In this document: positions 1 to 8,437 of the stretch, piece after piece
How positions within the stretch are numbered: position 1 is the first letter of the stretch
How the letters are laid out: the number at the start of each line of letters is the position of its first letter
Source of the DNA: Phycisphaerales bacterium
GTDB taxonomy: Bacteria; Planctomycetota; Phycisphaerae; UBA1845; UTPLA1
Assembly: GCA_022360095.1 (NCBI GenBank)
Contig: JAKSDK010000144.1
Span: 1-64,000 of the forward strand
Reading direction: 5' to 3'
Length of the DNA stretch: 64,000 bases
Translations under genes and position numbers: made by a program
The notes under the pieces: model-generated
The model's input: the letters and a program-made list of their open reading frames with translations, nothing else
Told to the model about the DNA's origin: nothing
Database searches by the model: none

Positions 1-293
1 TCGAGCCGGGGTCACCTTGGGAGAATGGGTATGTGGAGAGCTTCAACGGCAAGCTTCGTGATGAGCTGTTGAACGGCGAGATCTTCTACACGTTGAAGGA
101 GGCCAAGGTGCTTATTGAACAATGGCGACAGCACTACAACAGGGACCGACCGCACAGTGCCTTGGGCTACAGACCGCCGGCGCCGGAGGCGTCGGAGATC
201 GCGTCGTCGTTGGCAGGCTGCGCTCCGCTCGGTGCCCTCGCTCCGCTTCGCCCGCCAACGACGTGTATTCAGAGCAGTGTCAGAGTAACATAG
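1..293 (+). CDS. IS3-family transposase (OrfB), C-terminal part
   Basis: The reading frame is open from the left edge, so the gene begins outside the window. The visible residues start EPGSPWENGYVESFNGKLRD, the block of IS3-family DDE integrase cores that carries the final catalytic Glu (in VESFNGKLRDE). This is followed by the YNRDRPHSALGYRPP segment near the usual C-terminus. A low-complexity tail runs to the stop. The protein would cut and join the IS ends. It is the 3' part of an insertion sequence sitting inside an integrated element. Family assignment is secure; the exact IS name is not known. Confidence 0.9.
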   Translation, partial: EPGSPWENGYVESFNGKLRDELLNGEIFYTLKEAKVLIEQWRQHYNRDRPHSALGYRPPAPEASEIASSLAGCAPLGALAPLRPPTTCIQSSVRVT

Positions 294-322
294 AAACTGG
301 AGTTAAACGCGGGGAAAGGTCA
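1..322 (+). mobile_element. Right end of an IS3-family insertion sequence
   Basis: The transposase C-terminus is followed by about 30 bases ending in a GGGGAAAGGTCA-like stretch at 311-322, similar in character to IS3-family right ends (inference, no inverted-repeat partner is visible). The next gene's reading frame becomes stop-free just inside this boundary: its last in-frame stop is at 304-306. The left end and target-site duplication are outside the window, so the precise terminus is uncertain. Confidence 0.55.
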
Positions 323-396
323 GGATTGCTCCGCAACTTGCGTTAATTCAAGATAGCGTTGCAAGGGGTTCGCCCGATTATTCTCTCTATCAAATT

Positions 397-2190
397 TTGA
401 ATGACGGACTATCACGGCTTGAGCAACAACAACTCCAACAACCGTTTCTCTCTCCCCCTCTCTCGTTAGATGCCGGAAGCATCAGATTAGGCATAACACC
501 AGAAGGAAACCCGGTTAGCGTAACGATTGGGGAGGGTGATAGAACTGTCCAACATATTTTTATTCCAGGTGGAGTTAATTCAGGAAAAAGCACCTACTCA
601 GGAGGAGCGTTAGCATGTGAAGCTGCCAAGAACATGAACGTTCTGCTTATTGATTCTCAAAACGCCTTTGCTCGGATGCCTGCGATAAGTAATTCCTTTG
701 AGTTCATCGACCTTCGAGACTTGCGATTACAACCAAACCTAGAAAACAAGGAAGCAACGCAAGTATTCTTGAATGGCTTTTCTCAATCGTATTCCTTGTA
801 TTACGGCGGGCTGGAAGCAGAAGAATGTATTGACGAGCTACGACCAAACGGCAACGTCAATCTTCGGCAACTCCTTAACTACATGAAGGCGAAAGTGTAT
901 AGATTTGGCAATAAGGGGAGATACCGAGATAGTTTTTGCATGAAACTCTCGTCTTGCTTGGATGGATTATTTCCTCTTTTTGATTGTGAGCGAGGCATGG
1001 ATTTTCTGAAAATCATAACTCGCGGAAAAGTTGTTCTCAGGTTGAATTGCCTTGTTGAGCATCAAGTATTTTTCCTTCGGTACTTGTTTGATTTTTGCAC
1101 CTTGCTGAAAACGTCAGGACAGCGATTGCAGCGTCCGTTGTTGATAATCATTGATGAAGCCCAATTGTTATTAGAACATGGAGAGGAAATTATTGCCGAC
1201 CGCCTTTTAACGCTCCGTCATTCAAACGTGTTTCTCGCTCTGTGCGTTCAAAATCCGTCAACCATTCCAGCAAAAGTCTTAAACGCTTGCTCGGTGTTTG
1301 TAATCTTCAATCTGATTGATTACCGTGACAAACTTCAAATCTCAAAGGCAATCAATTGCTCACGACAGCAATTTGAATGTATGGGAACTCAAAAACCGCG
1401 AGAGGCAATCTGCTTTATCCCTCGCTCATATTCACGGCCGTTTCTCTTGCAGGTTCCGTTTGTCGAAGTCGATGGTGCTCCTATCCACGTTCCGACAGCA
1501 AGTTTTGTCCAAGAGTTAGATTGGACGCCGTTGCGAGACGATTCCGACGGTGGGGCGATATTGCGGCCTGAATCAGAAAAACTACTTAGTGATGTTGTTG
1601 ATAAACAGCATAAATTTGACTCACTCTCTCAACGCTTTCTGCGTCTAGGAATCCGTTCCACCAGCTTTCAGCAAACCGTAAAGCATGAACTCATCTCCAA
1701 TCAATTTGTCCGAGAGGCAAAAGTCATAGATATCGATGGCTCGAAGACACTCTTGGAACCATTGGACAAAGCGTATTCGTATCTACAAATCGAAAAACCT
1801 AAGGGTATAGGAATCGGCGCATCTCTCGAACACGAGTATTACCAACACCGCTTACACGAACTGTATTCAGCAATTCCCAATCACAGCGTTTGGATTGAAG
1901 GCAACGTATTAGGAAAGAACGTCGATGTCCTCGTGCAATTGCCCGATGGCTCTTTCAGAATTCATGAGATTGCTATCAAGAATCAGCACGAGCTTACCAA
2001 CGCTCTCGCTCTTGTTCCTGCGAGTGATTCAGATATTCGAATTGAAAAGCACTACATTCTCGTCCCACGCAAGGATGACGTTAAGAAGATGAAATCCAGA
2101 GTCGAGAAGTGCGATGAGTTGAAGGTATGGAATCGCATTGTGGTGATGCAATTCGCCAGCTTTGCCAAACAACTCGAGAATCAACAATGA
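397..2190 (+). CDS. HerA/FtsK-like ATPase with C-terminal nuclease-like domain, probably 5'-truncated
   Basis: The protein (597 aa from a TTG) has a P-loop at about residues 58-66 (GGVNSGKST) and a hydrophobic strand with Walker B acidic residues (LLIIIDEAQLLLE) near residue 250, as in HerA/DUF87 ATPases that pump DNA or DNA ends. The last ~110 residues contain VDVLVQL followed by HEIAIK, a spacing that suggests a degenerate PD-(D/E)XK fold. It shares this layout with the 655-aa protein at 59282-61249. No ATG or good ribosome site lies at 397. The same frame stays open upstream to about 307, at the IS3 terminus, and reads plausible protein there. I infer that the IS insertion removed the true N-terminus. 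It overlaps the next gene by four bases. Substrate and role are unknown. Confidence 0.75.
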   Translation: MNDGLSRLEQQQLQQPFLSPPLSLDAGSIRLGITPEGNPVSVTIGEGDRTVQHIFIPGGVNSGKSTYSGGALACEAAKNMNVLLIDSQNAFARMPAISNSFEFIDLRDLRLQPNLENKEATQVFLNGFSQSYSLYYGGLEAEECIDELRPNGNVNLRQLLNYMKAKVYRFGNKGRYRDSFCMKLSSCLDGLFPLFDCERGMDFLKIITRGKVVLRLNCLVEHQVFFLRYLFDFCTLLKTSGQRLQRPLLIIIDEAQLLLEHGEEIIADRLLTLRHSNVFLALCVQNPSTIPAKVLNACSVFVIFNLIDYRDKLQISKAINCSRQQFECMGTQKPREAICFIPRSYSRPFLLQVPFVEVDGAPIHVPTASFVQELDWTPLRDDSDGGAILRPESEKLLSDVVDKQHKFDSLSQRFLRLGIRSTSFQQTVKHELISNQFVREAKVIDIDGSKTLLEPLDKAYSYLQIEKPKGIGIGASLEHEYYQHRLHELYSAIPNHSVWIEGNVLGKNVDVLVQLPDGSFRIHEIAIKNQHELTNALALVPASDSDIRIEKHYILVPRKDDVKKMKSRVEKCDELKVWNRIVVMQFASFAKQLENQQ

Positions 2191-2540
2191 TTCAAATACA
2201 AAAACTCCAACCAGGGCTATTCAAACCAATGCTTTCCTCAGAAGTTGCACGCTATCTCAAAGTCAGCACGCGAACGCTTGAAGAATGGCGACGGAAAACA
2301 CGAGAAACCGAGGAGCTTGTTGGGCCGCCGTTTGTGCAGGATTACGAGGGCGGAAAAGTTTTGTATCCGACCATCGGCGTTCAGTTATTTTCTATGGCAC
2401 GGGCGGCAGGGCAGACACCTCGAGAAGCGACGCAATACGCTCTCCAAAGGGTGTTAGATCTGTGTAATGAGTCTGGTTTACAGCCTGGCTGTTGCCTACA
2501 TACATCCCAGCTAGAGACGCATCAAAACCGCCAGACTTGA
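2187..2540 (+). CDS. Helix-turn-helix (excisionase/MerR-like) protein
   Basis: Start chosen at the ATG that overlaps the upstream stop codon (ATGA), giving 117 aa; an earlier in-frame GTG would only extend into the ATPase gene. Residues 14-30 (MLSSEVARYLKVSTRTL) followed by EEWRRKTRE form the helix-turn-helix typical of excisionases and MerR-like regulators: a helix that reads DNA after the 'LSxxEVAxxLxVSxxT' turn. Position next to an integrase fits an excisionase or regulator of the element. The last ~50 codons run antisense over the integrase 3' end, and the sequence there (Cys/Gln/Thr-rich) looks like shadow coding, so the natural C-terminus may have been lost. Confidence 0.6.
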   Translation: MIQIQKLQPGLFKPMLSSEVARYLKVSTRTLEEWRRKTRETEELVGPPFVQDYEGGKVLYPTIGVQLFSMARAAGQTPREATQYALQRVLDLCNESGLQPGCCLHTSQLETHQNRQT

Positions 2541-3489
2541 TACGCATCGAAGTCGATATACGAAAATCATGGAATCGATGATGTCTCACGCCTGCCGTAC
2601 TGCAAAGCTTCGCAAACCGATGAGAAGGAAACGGGTCTTTTGGGAAAACCCTGTCCGCTTCATCGGCATCTTTGTAGAGCTGTTCAACAAGATCGACGAT
2701 TGTTTTCGACAAGGGCAGGAGTCCGTGCATGTTGTTCTTCATGTGGGCGATGTTCAGTGTTCTTTGTTGAAAATCGAAGTGGTAGTAATGCAGGGCAAGG
2801 ATTTCGCCTCGCCTGCCGCCTGTCCACCATCCCAACAGCAGGAACAAGTACTCTCTCGGTGTGTCGCACGCTTTCAGGAGGGAGCGGAATTCATCCTCGG
2901 TAATCATGAAGTGCGGTTTTGCATCACTCTTGATCCGTCCTGCGTTGGAAAGCGGGATGGGATTCTCAAGCAGGTATCGAGGGCGTTGCTTACAACACCA
3001 ATTGAAAAATGCAGACAAGTATCGCAATTCTTTTCGCAAGGTTACATTCGATACCGCTCTTTTTCTGACGATTTTTCTGCCTCGTGCATCCTGCCTTTCG
3101 CCTTGATGAAGGTCGCAGCCCTGTCGTTTGTTGATATAGCGATTCATCAAATCAGGGGTGATTTGTTGCGTTTGGAGGCGATACGTCCCATCCTTCCGCT
3201 TCCGACCACACACTCTCAGGAATCCCGCAAGAATCCTCGTGACTTCGTTCAAATGACTTGTCGAGGTGCCGCGTGGTTTCGATTCTGCGTACTTCAAAAT
3301 CAGGTCGCTAACGTCGCTGTGCTTGATCGGCTGAATCCCGGCATTGATTTCAACTTCCCGCCTGGCCTTGAAAGACTCGGCCTCGGATTCCCTCTTTGTC
3401 CGCGTGGATTCATCAACCAGCGTTCCATCAAGCCAATAGCGAACGTACCAGTAGCCGTTCGACCGTTGGAACTTTGAGACTCGGATCAT
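2392..3489 (-). CDS. Tyrosine recombinase / integrase
   Basis: Phage-type integrase (365 aa) that would insert and excise the element at tRNA-Lys. The catalytic signature is visible: Arg in TGGRRGEILAL, the HDFR box (H-x-x-R), and the nucleophilic Tyr in QTHYTDLTP near the C-terminus. The N-terminal ~160 residues hold the core-binding domain (YLSAFFNWCCKQ region). I start it at the internal ATG encoding MIRVSKFQRSNGYW because GGGAGG lies five bases upstream; the longer frame adds 33 unlikely residues. The gene lies just downstream of the tRNA, co-oriented with it. Its 3' end overlaps the oppositely oriented helix-turn-helix gene by 149 bases. Confidence 0.92.
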   Translation of the reverse strand: MIRVSKFQRSNGYWYVRYWLDGTLVDESTRTKRESEAESFKARREVEINAGIQPIKHSDVSDLILKYAESKPRGTSTSHLNEVTRILAGFLRVCGRKRKDGTYRLQTQQITPDLMNRYINKRQGCDLHQGERQDARGRKIVRKRAVSNVTLRKELRYLSAFFNWCCKQRPRYLLENPIPLSNAGRIKSDAKPHFMITEDEFRSLLKACDTPREYLFLLLGWWTGGRRGEILALHYYHFDFQQRTLNIAHMKNNMHGLLPLSKTIVDLVEQLYKDADEADRVFPKDPFPSHRFAKLCSTAGVRHHRFHDFRISTSMRIKSGGFDASLAGMYVGNSQAVNQTHYTDLTPFGERIASLLEVSALPPVP

Positions 3490-3636
3490 GGCAACCTCCC
3501 AACTATGTAAAACCGATGGCAATGGGCGGTTGTTGTTGGGAAGCTCGACGGGAAAGGTAAGAGAAGCCCGTCTTTGTGACTCGCTCAACCGCCTTTATTG
3601 TAAGAGTTTACAAGCGATTGAACAAACCAATTTGAT

Positions 3637-3709
3637 TGGGAGCGCTGGGGCTCGAACCCAGGACCCACGGCTTAAAAGGCCGTTGCTCTACCGACTGAGC
3701 TACACTCCC
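3637..3709 (-). tRNA. tRNA-Lys (anticodon TTT)
   Basis: Read on the minus strand, a full cloverleaf folds: acceptor GGGAGTG paired with CGCTCCC, D arm GCTCAGTCGGTAGAGC, anticodon stem ACGGC/GCCGT with loop CTTTTAA (anticodon TTT), and T arm CTGGG-TTCGAGC-CCCAG. The discriminator base is A and CCA is not encoded. Its 3' end is the apparent integration site of the element to the left, which leaves the tRNA intact. Confidence 0.96.
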
Positions 3710-3829
3710 TTCGATCTTCTAATGTACGGCCGCATCTCGGTTTTGACAAGGGAAAGGCGCATCGAGCCTGGGTTGTGGGTTGAAAACACCGGTTAACGAT
3801 ATTCTCGTTGGAACCCGACCGGCGGTCGT

Positions 3830-4840
3830 CTACTTGCGAAGCGGAAGGGCGACGATCGTACCCTGGCGCGGCCCAGCGTTCGTGAGTGCGGCAACGGAAA
3901 CGTCCGGTCGGGAATGGGCGGTCTTGACATAAGCCAATGAAAAAGGGGACTTGAGCACTTCGCTATAGCAACCGCTTAGCACTCGGCCCACCTCCTGGCC
4001 ACCCGCGTTGATCTTGGATTGTGCCGGCACAGCCTCTTCACCTTCAAAGCGGATCCCGACCAGCTTACGGGAAAGGACGCCGTGGGAGCGCATGCGTTCA
4101 ATCACTTCCTGACCGAGATAGCAACCCTTGTGATAGCTGATGCCGCGTTCAATCTGGCCGGTCTCCGGAGGGACGACGTTCTCATCAATGTCCTCCACCG
4201 AAGCCGGGATGCCGCCCTCAATGCGGAGGACCTCGATCGCAGGACGCTCGACCGTGGCGAATCCCAGTTGGAATGCCGTGGATTCGATTTTAGCGATTGC
4301 TCCGGCGGCGTCTTCACCTGTAGTGATGAACTCGACCCCGATCAATCCTGCGAAGTCATGACGCATCGCGCGGACGTCCGCGTTCCCGATGTTGCCGGCC
4401 ACGTGCTGGAGCCAGGCCATTGGAATCAGGTTGCCGAATCCTAGCTGATCGAACGCTTCGTGGGCGCGAGGTCCAATGAGAGCGATTCGTTGGGAGTGCT
4501 CAGTGAGGTTGGTGAGCGTTACGTCCTCCGTGATGATATAGCGTTCCAGGTGAGTTCGGGCTTTTTCGATTAGACGCTGATCGATGTCAAGCCAGATGCG
4601 ATCTTCCTCCAGGACGAGCATGTTTAGGTCAAAGAGGCAACGCCCTTGGACGTTCAGTGCGAAGGCGTAGTTGGCTTCGCCCGGTTTGAGGGTCGTGATC
4701 ACATTCGTGACCAGGTTGTTCAGCCAGGTGGCTCTGTCTGCGCCTTGAAGCTCAAGAAGACCACGGTCCGAGCGATGGTAGGCGGCGCCACCGGCAAGAC
4801 AGGCTTGATACTGATCGACGGTTTTTCGGGCGTTGGCCAT
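3830..4840 (-). CDS. ygfZ: YgfZ/GcvT-like folate-binding protein
   Basis: A 336-aa member of the YgfZ family, tetrahydrofolate-dependent proteins that help assemble or repair certain iron-sulfur enzymes, related to the glycine-cleavage T protein. The diagnostic motif K-G-C-Y-x-G-Q-E is present (KGCYLGQEVIERM at about residue 240), within the correct context of a GcvT fold (LNNLVTNVITTLKPGEANYAF near the N-terminus). Length matches the family. It is the first chromosomal gene after the tRNA and stands alone on the minus strand, 78 bases from the following lipoprotein gene. No clear ribosome site precedes the ATG. Confidence 0.9.
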   Translation of the reverse strand: MANARKTVDQYQACLAGGAAYHRSDRGLLELQGADRATWLNNLVTNVITTLKPGEANYAFALNVQGRCLFDLNMLVLEEDRIWLDIDQRLIEKARTHLERYIITEDVTLTNLTEHSQRIALIGPRAHEAFDQLGFGNLIPMAWLQHVAGNIGNADVRAMRHDFAGLIGVEFITTGEDAAGAIAKIESTAFQLGFATVERPAIEVLRIEGGIPASVEDIDENVVPPETGQIERGISYHKGCYLGQEVIERMRSHGVLSRKLVGIRFEGEEAVPAQSKINAGGQEVGRVLSGCYSEVLKSPFSLAYVKTAHSRPDVSVAALTNAGPRQGTIVALPLRK

Positions 4841-4918
4841 GGATTATTGTAGGGCGCGCTGATCTCGAAGAACTGCCAAACAGCGAGACGACCGGTTGAA
4901 TATTCTTTGCCGATGGCG

Positions 4919-5830
4919 TTACTTTTCGTTCAGATTGGCGGTGACGGGGACTCGCGGTTCACGGCGCGGTTCGGAAGCGAGGTCAGGTTCTCGCGGGCGG
5001 AGGTGGCTTCCATCATCGTCCGACAACTGTTCGATTCGAGTGGCCGAGAAACGCTGGTTGGATTCGTTGCTGGCCTCTTCGGTCTCCAGCACCTGATGAT
5101 ACAGCTCGATGGCCTTTTCACGATTATGGAGGCGGAAGTCATAGACGACGGCACTATGGAATCGTGCCGGGTGCGGAGTGACCGGGTCCAGCGTATAGGC
5201 CCATTTGTAATATCGAAGCGCGAGTTCGTTGTCCGGATCATCGTCGCGAAGATATTCTTTGTAAATGTCGCCGCAATAAAAGGCGCAGTCATCGACCTTA
5301 TCCGACTTGGGGTATTCTCTTAGCACTTGCTTGAAATAGCCCAGTGCCTGACGAGCCTTCTTTTTGTTGGGTTTCAGGAGTCCGCCGAAGGGAACGGAAT
5401 CGAACTTATCCACCAGTTCGACCCCACGGCTATAAAGGGCATCGGCTTCGGGGATACGTTCTTCCGGTGAAACTTCAACGCTTTCTTCCGGAGCGGCGGC
5501 CGTCAAGTAAGGATAGACTTCGACGTTCTCGGTGAGTTCGCGTTGCCGCCGGGCCCAGTTTGCGCGAACCGTATCGCCTGCCATCAGATAACCGCGCTCC
5601 AACGAAATCAACTGATTGATGTAGGCAAGCCGGACGGCCAGCATGTTTTCAACATGGTCGGGGAAATTCGGCAGGTCTCCCTTGGTATAGTTCGCTTCAA
5701 GCGAGGGAGGTTTGATCTCGCCGACACGCTTGTCATGACGCCTGGCGACGCCTTCACAGCCTGCGATCGTTAGAAACGAGAGCGTGATGATGGGAGTTAG
5801 GAGGCGGTGAAAGACAGAGCGGTTAGGCAT
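4919..5830 (-). CDS. TPR-like lipoprotein, outer-membrane-assembly type
   Basis: Start chosen at the ATG preceded by AAGGA with eight bases of spacing, giving 303 aa. The N-terminus is a lipoprotein signal: basic residues, a hydrophobic run, then TIAGC as the lipobox. The middle contains helical pairs with TPR character (KKARQALGYFKQVLREYPKS, ELALRYYKWAYTLDP, EKAIELYHQVLETE). The C-terminal 45 residues are Arg/Glu/Pro-rich and probably disordered. Such lipoproteins often scaffold envelope complexes; here the exact partner is unknown. A YfgL/BamD relation is possible but I do not see enough similarity to claim it. Confidence 0.7.
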   Translation of the reverse strand: MPNRSVFHRLLTPIITLSFLTIAGCEGVARRHDKRVGEIKPPSLEANYTKGDLPNFPDHVENMLAVRLAYINQLISLERGYLMAGDTVRANWARRQRELTENVEVYPYLTAAAPEESVEVSPEERIPEADALYSRGVELVDKFDSVPFGGLLKPNKKKARQALGYFKQVLREYPKSDKVDDCAFYCGDIYKEYLRDDDPDNELALRYYKWAYTLDPVTPHPARFHSAVVYDFRLHNREKAIELYHQVLETEEASNESNQRFSATRIEQLSDDDGSHLRPREPDLASEPRREPRVPVTANLNEK

Positions 5831-6069
5831 GAGACTCATCCTTGATCTATCGTCGCGACCAATCGCGCATCCGATTCTTCGTTTGATCACCTTTTCTTCT
5901 TGGTTTTGCGTCCGCCAACGGCAAAGCCGTGTGTCGGAACCCGGCATCTTATTGCACTCGTAATGACGGCATTGGTCAAGCGTTTTCGAGCCGTGCGATG
6001 CAACCGTCTCATTTCTACGAACACGTCCACGGTGTGGTTTGTTAGAAAATCACACCTGCGCGTCTTCGA

Positions 6070-6816
6070 TTACCACTGAGCTTCTTCGAAGGCTCCGCGT
6101 CTGGAGGTCGGCTTCTGAGGAAGTGCCTTGAGAATCGCGCCGGCGAGCGCAAGGTCGTTTTTGGTCGTGATCTTGATGTTGCGCGGATCCCCATCGACCG
6201 TCATGACTTTGTGACCGGCCGCATCAACCGCTTGGGCATCATCGGTTGGAATGTCGTCGGGCTCGGGAGCCTCCTGGTTCAGCTTGTCGTAGGCTTCCTG
6301 AATCACCGTGCGGCGGAAAACCTGCGGCGTTTGGGCCAGATGGAGACCCTTTCGGGCGACCGTTTCAGAGATTGCTTTGTCGTCCCCGAGACGTTTCAGC
6401 GTCGAGGTCACCGGAGTGATCGGAACCGCCGTGCCGTTTCTGGAAGCCGCTTCAAAGATTTTGTCGATCCACTGCTCGGCCACGCAGACGCGAACGGCGT
6501 CGTGAACGGCGACGAAATCGGCATCTTCCGAGACGGCTGCGAGCCCCTTCGCAACGGATTCATATCGTTCCGAGCCGCCTTCAATAAGTTTTACGCCCAT
6601 GAAGCCGATGTTGGGGCCATATTTTGATTTCATCTGATCCATGTCGTCCGGGGAGACGACCAGGAGGGTTTCGCACACGTCTTCCCGGTTGCAGAAGAGT
6701 TGCAATGCGCGGAGGAACAAAGGTTGATCGCCCAGCTTGGCAAAAACCTTACTTTCCTTGTCGTCGAACCGTTCGCTTCGGCCTGCCGCGACGACGATCA
6801 CGCTGAATTTGGACAT
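6070..6816 (-). CDS. ispD: 2-C-methyl-D-erythritol 4-phosphate cytidylyltransferase
   Basis: IspD joins CTP and methylerythritol phosphate in the third step of the MEP isoprenoid pathway. The start encodes MSKFSVIVVAAGRSERF, the N-terminal CTP-binding loop (AAGxSxRF), and is preceded by GGGAGGTG with good spacing. Further family blocks are VAVHDAVRVCV (metal and substrate binding), TLKRL, AQTPQVFRR and TDDAQAVDAAG. At 248 aa it has the normal length apart from a short polar tail. The gene is divergent from thiL. ispH lies 4 kb away, so the organism uses the MEP route. Confidence 0.95.
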   Translation of the reverse strand: MSKFSVIVVAAGRSERFDDKESKVFAKLGDQPLFLRALQLFCNREDVCETLLVVSPDDMDQMKSKYGPNIGFMGVKLIEGGSERYESVAKGLAAVSEDADFVAVHDAVRVCVAEQWIDKIFEAASRNGTAVPITPVTSTLKRLGDDKAISETVARKGLHLAQTPQVFRRTVIQEAYDKLNQEAPEPDDIPTDDAQAVDAAGHKVMTVDGDPRNIKITTKNDLALAGAILKALPQKPTSRRGAFEEAQW

Positions 6817-6895
6817 GGGTTCACCTCCCGGCGGTTCCCTGGAATGGTAGTCGTGATCGTGGTCGGAGGGCAAGCGCGACGAACGAGTGTAGAAT

Positions 6896-7846
6896 GTGCG
6901 GATGCGGAAAAGCGAGGACAGTCTGGTCGCCTGGATCGCGTCGCGGCGTTCGGACCCCAACCGCGCAGACACCATCGGAATCGGGGACGACATGGCGATG
7001 GTGCGAGTCGGTTCTGAGAAGGTCCTGTTAACCGCCGACATGCTGATGGACGGCGTCCATTTTGATACGTCGATTCATGAGCCGGGTCGGATCGGGCGGA
7101 AAGCGATGGCCGTGGGATTGTCCGATTGCGCGGCCATGGCGGTTCGGCCCCGGTACGCTGTGGTGAGTGTGGGACTGCCGGACTCGTGGTCCATCCAACA
7201 GGCGAAGGACTTGTTCGTGGGCATGGAGGGGATGGCCGCTGCTTATCATTGCGAGATTGTCGGTGGCGATACGAACAGTTGGTCCAAGCCGTTGGCATTG
7301 GACGTCACCCTCGTGGCGACGCCTTACCCCGACGTAGAACCCGTGCGGCGCGACGGAGTGCGGCCGGGCGATGAGTTGTTTGTGACCGGGCGGCTGGGCG
7401 GGAGCCTGAGAGGACGCCATATGACGTTTGAGCCGCGGGTTGAGGAAGCGCATCGGTTGGCGAGTATGTTAGGCAATTCGCTGCACGCCATGATGGATTT
7501 GAGCGACGGACTGTCGACGGATGCCGGGCGCATGGCGTCGGCCTCGGGGTGTGGATTGGTTTTTGAGACGCCGTCGCTGGAACATGTGATTTCGGATGCC
7601 GCGAAGCAATCCGCGACCGAAGACCGGCGAACACCGTTGGCGCATGCGCTGCATGACGGGGAGGACTTCGAACTGTTGTTCGCCGTCGAAACTGGTGTCA
7701 TGCGGACCTCGGAGCAGCGAGATTCCGATCACCTGGTTTCACGGACGTTCATTGGAACGGCCGTTGCTGAACCGGGCGTCTGGCTACGGTCATCAGATGG
7801 GGCACAAACAGCGATTGAGCCGGGAGGTTGGCAACACTTCACATGA
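6896..7846 (+). CDS. thiL: Thiamine-monophosphate kinase
   Basis: ThiL phosphorylates thiamine monophosphate to the cofactor thiamine diphosphate. The protein (316 aa from GTG; an ATG follows two codons later) shows the PurM/AIRS-superfamily pattern: IGIGDDMAMV (ATP/metal Asp cluster), LLTADMLMDGVHFD, GLSDCAAMAVRP, and GGDTNSW. The C-terminal half has MMDLSDGLSTDAGRMA and LHDGEDFELLF, both conserved in ThiL. It is the first gene of a tight run thiL-tsaE-rph, with a four-base ATGA overlap to tsaE, suggesting translational coupling. Confidence 0.95.
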   Translation: MRMRKSEDSLVAWIASRRSDPNRADTIGIGDDMAMVRVGSEKVLLTADMLMDGVHFDTSIHEPGRIGRKAMAVGLSDCAAMAVRPRYAVVSVGLPDSWSIQQAKDLFVGMEGMAAAYHCEIVGGDTNSWSKPLALDVTLVATPYPDVEPVRRDGVRPGDELFVTGRLGGSLRGRHMTFEPRVEEAHRLASMLGNSLHAMMDLSDGLSTDAGRMASASGCGLVFETPSLEHVISDAAKQSATEDRRTPLAHALHDGEDFELLFAVETGVMRTSEQRDSDHLVSRTFIGTAVAEPGVWLRSSDGAQTAIEPGGWQHFT

Positions 7847-8400
7847 ACGACGACCTGACTTATGCGCGTTTTGTTGAAGTCGAATCCGGCGGCGTGGAAG
7901 AGACGCTTGAGCTGGGGCGTCGAATCGGCGGGGTCCTGGAAGCTGGGGATGTCGTCGGATTAACGGGACCCTTGGGGGCGGGCAAAACACAGTTGGCGAA
8001 GGGGCTGGCCGGGGGGTTGCAGGTGCCGGACGAGCGCCAGGTGAACAGCCCCACGTTTGTGTTGGTCAACGAATACGAGGGCCGACTGCATGTCTATCAC
8101 CTCGACGCATATCGACTTGCCGATGTTGAAGAATTGAGTTCTCTAGGGTTTGATGAAATGTGCGACGGTCGCGGCGTCGTGATTGTGGAATGGGCGGATC
8201 GGGTCGTGCCGGCAATGCCAGAGAAAACGCTTTGGATTGAACTTTTTCCGACCGGGGAAACGACCCGCCGGCTGCGCTTGCGAACGCGCTCCACGGGAAT
8301 CGTAGAAAAGCTGACGGCCGGTGAGGCCGGTCAAGACAAGGCCTGCGAAATGCTCTACGATGGGTGGAAATCGGCGGACGGGTTGGAAGGCCCATCCTGA
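7843..8400 (+). CDS. tsaE: tRNA threonylcarbamoyladenosine biosynthesis ATPase TsaE
   Basis: TsaE is the ATPase of the complex that makes N6-threonylcarbamoyladenosine at position 37 of ANN-reading tRNAs. The P-loop GPLGAGKTQLAKG is at residues ~47-59, followed by the family hallmarks SPTFVLVNEYEG, LYHLDAYRL-type HLDAYRLADVEEL, and VIVEWADRV. The ATG overlaps the thiL stop. At 185 aa it is longer than most TsaE proteins because of a C-terminal polar extension. No tsaB or tsaD is visible nearby. Confidence 0.93.
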   Translation: MNDDLTYARFVEVESGGVEETLELGRRIGGVLEAGDVVGLTGPLGAGKTQLAKGLAGGLQVPDERQVNSPTFVLVNEYEGRLHVYHLDAYRLADVEELSSLGFDEMCDGRGVVIVEWADRVVPAMPEKTLWIELFPTGETTRRLRLRTRSTGIVEKLTAGEAGQDKACEMLYDGWKSADGLEGPS

Positions 8401-8437
8401 AGACGTTGAACAACTTGAAGATAACAAGGACGGTTTG

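Larger units (their letters stand above)
1..3640. mobile_element. Right portion of an integrated element in the tRNA-Lys 3' end
   Basis: A tyrosine integrase starts 147 bases from the 3' end of a tRNA-Lys gene and points away from it on the same strand, the classic arrangement of a tRNA-targeted genomic island. The island would therefore extend leftwards from about 3637 and carries the integrase, a helix-turn-helix gene, a HerA-like ATPase and an IS3 element before leaving the window. The other att copy, expected to repeat the 3' part of the tRNA gene, is not in the window. Housekeeping genes resume at 3830. Confidence 0.65.

Noticed and set aside
2569..3477. 302-aa plus-strand open frame opposite the integrase
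   Set aside because: It is antisense to a clear tyrosine recombinase with intact catalytic residues, and its own sequence has no recognisable domain.
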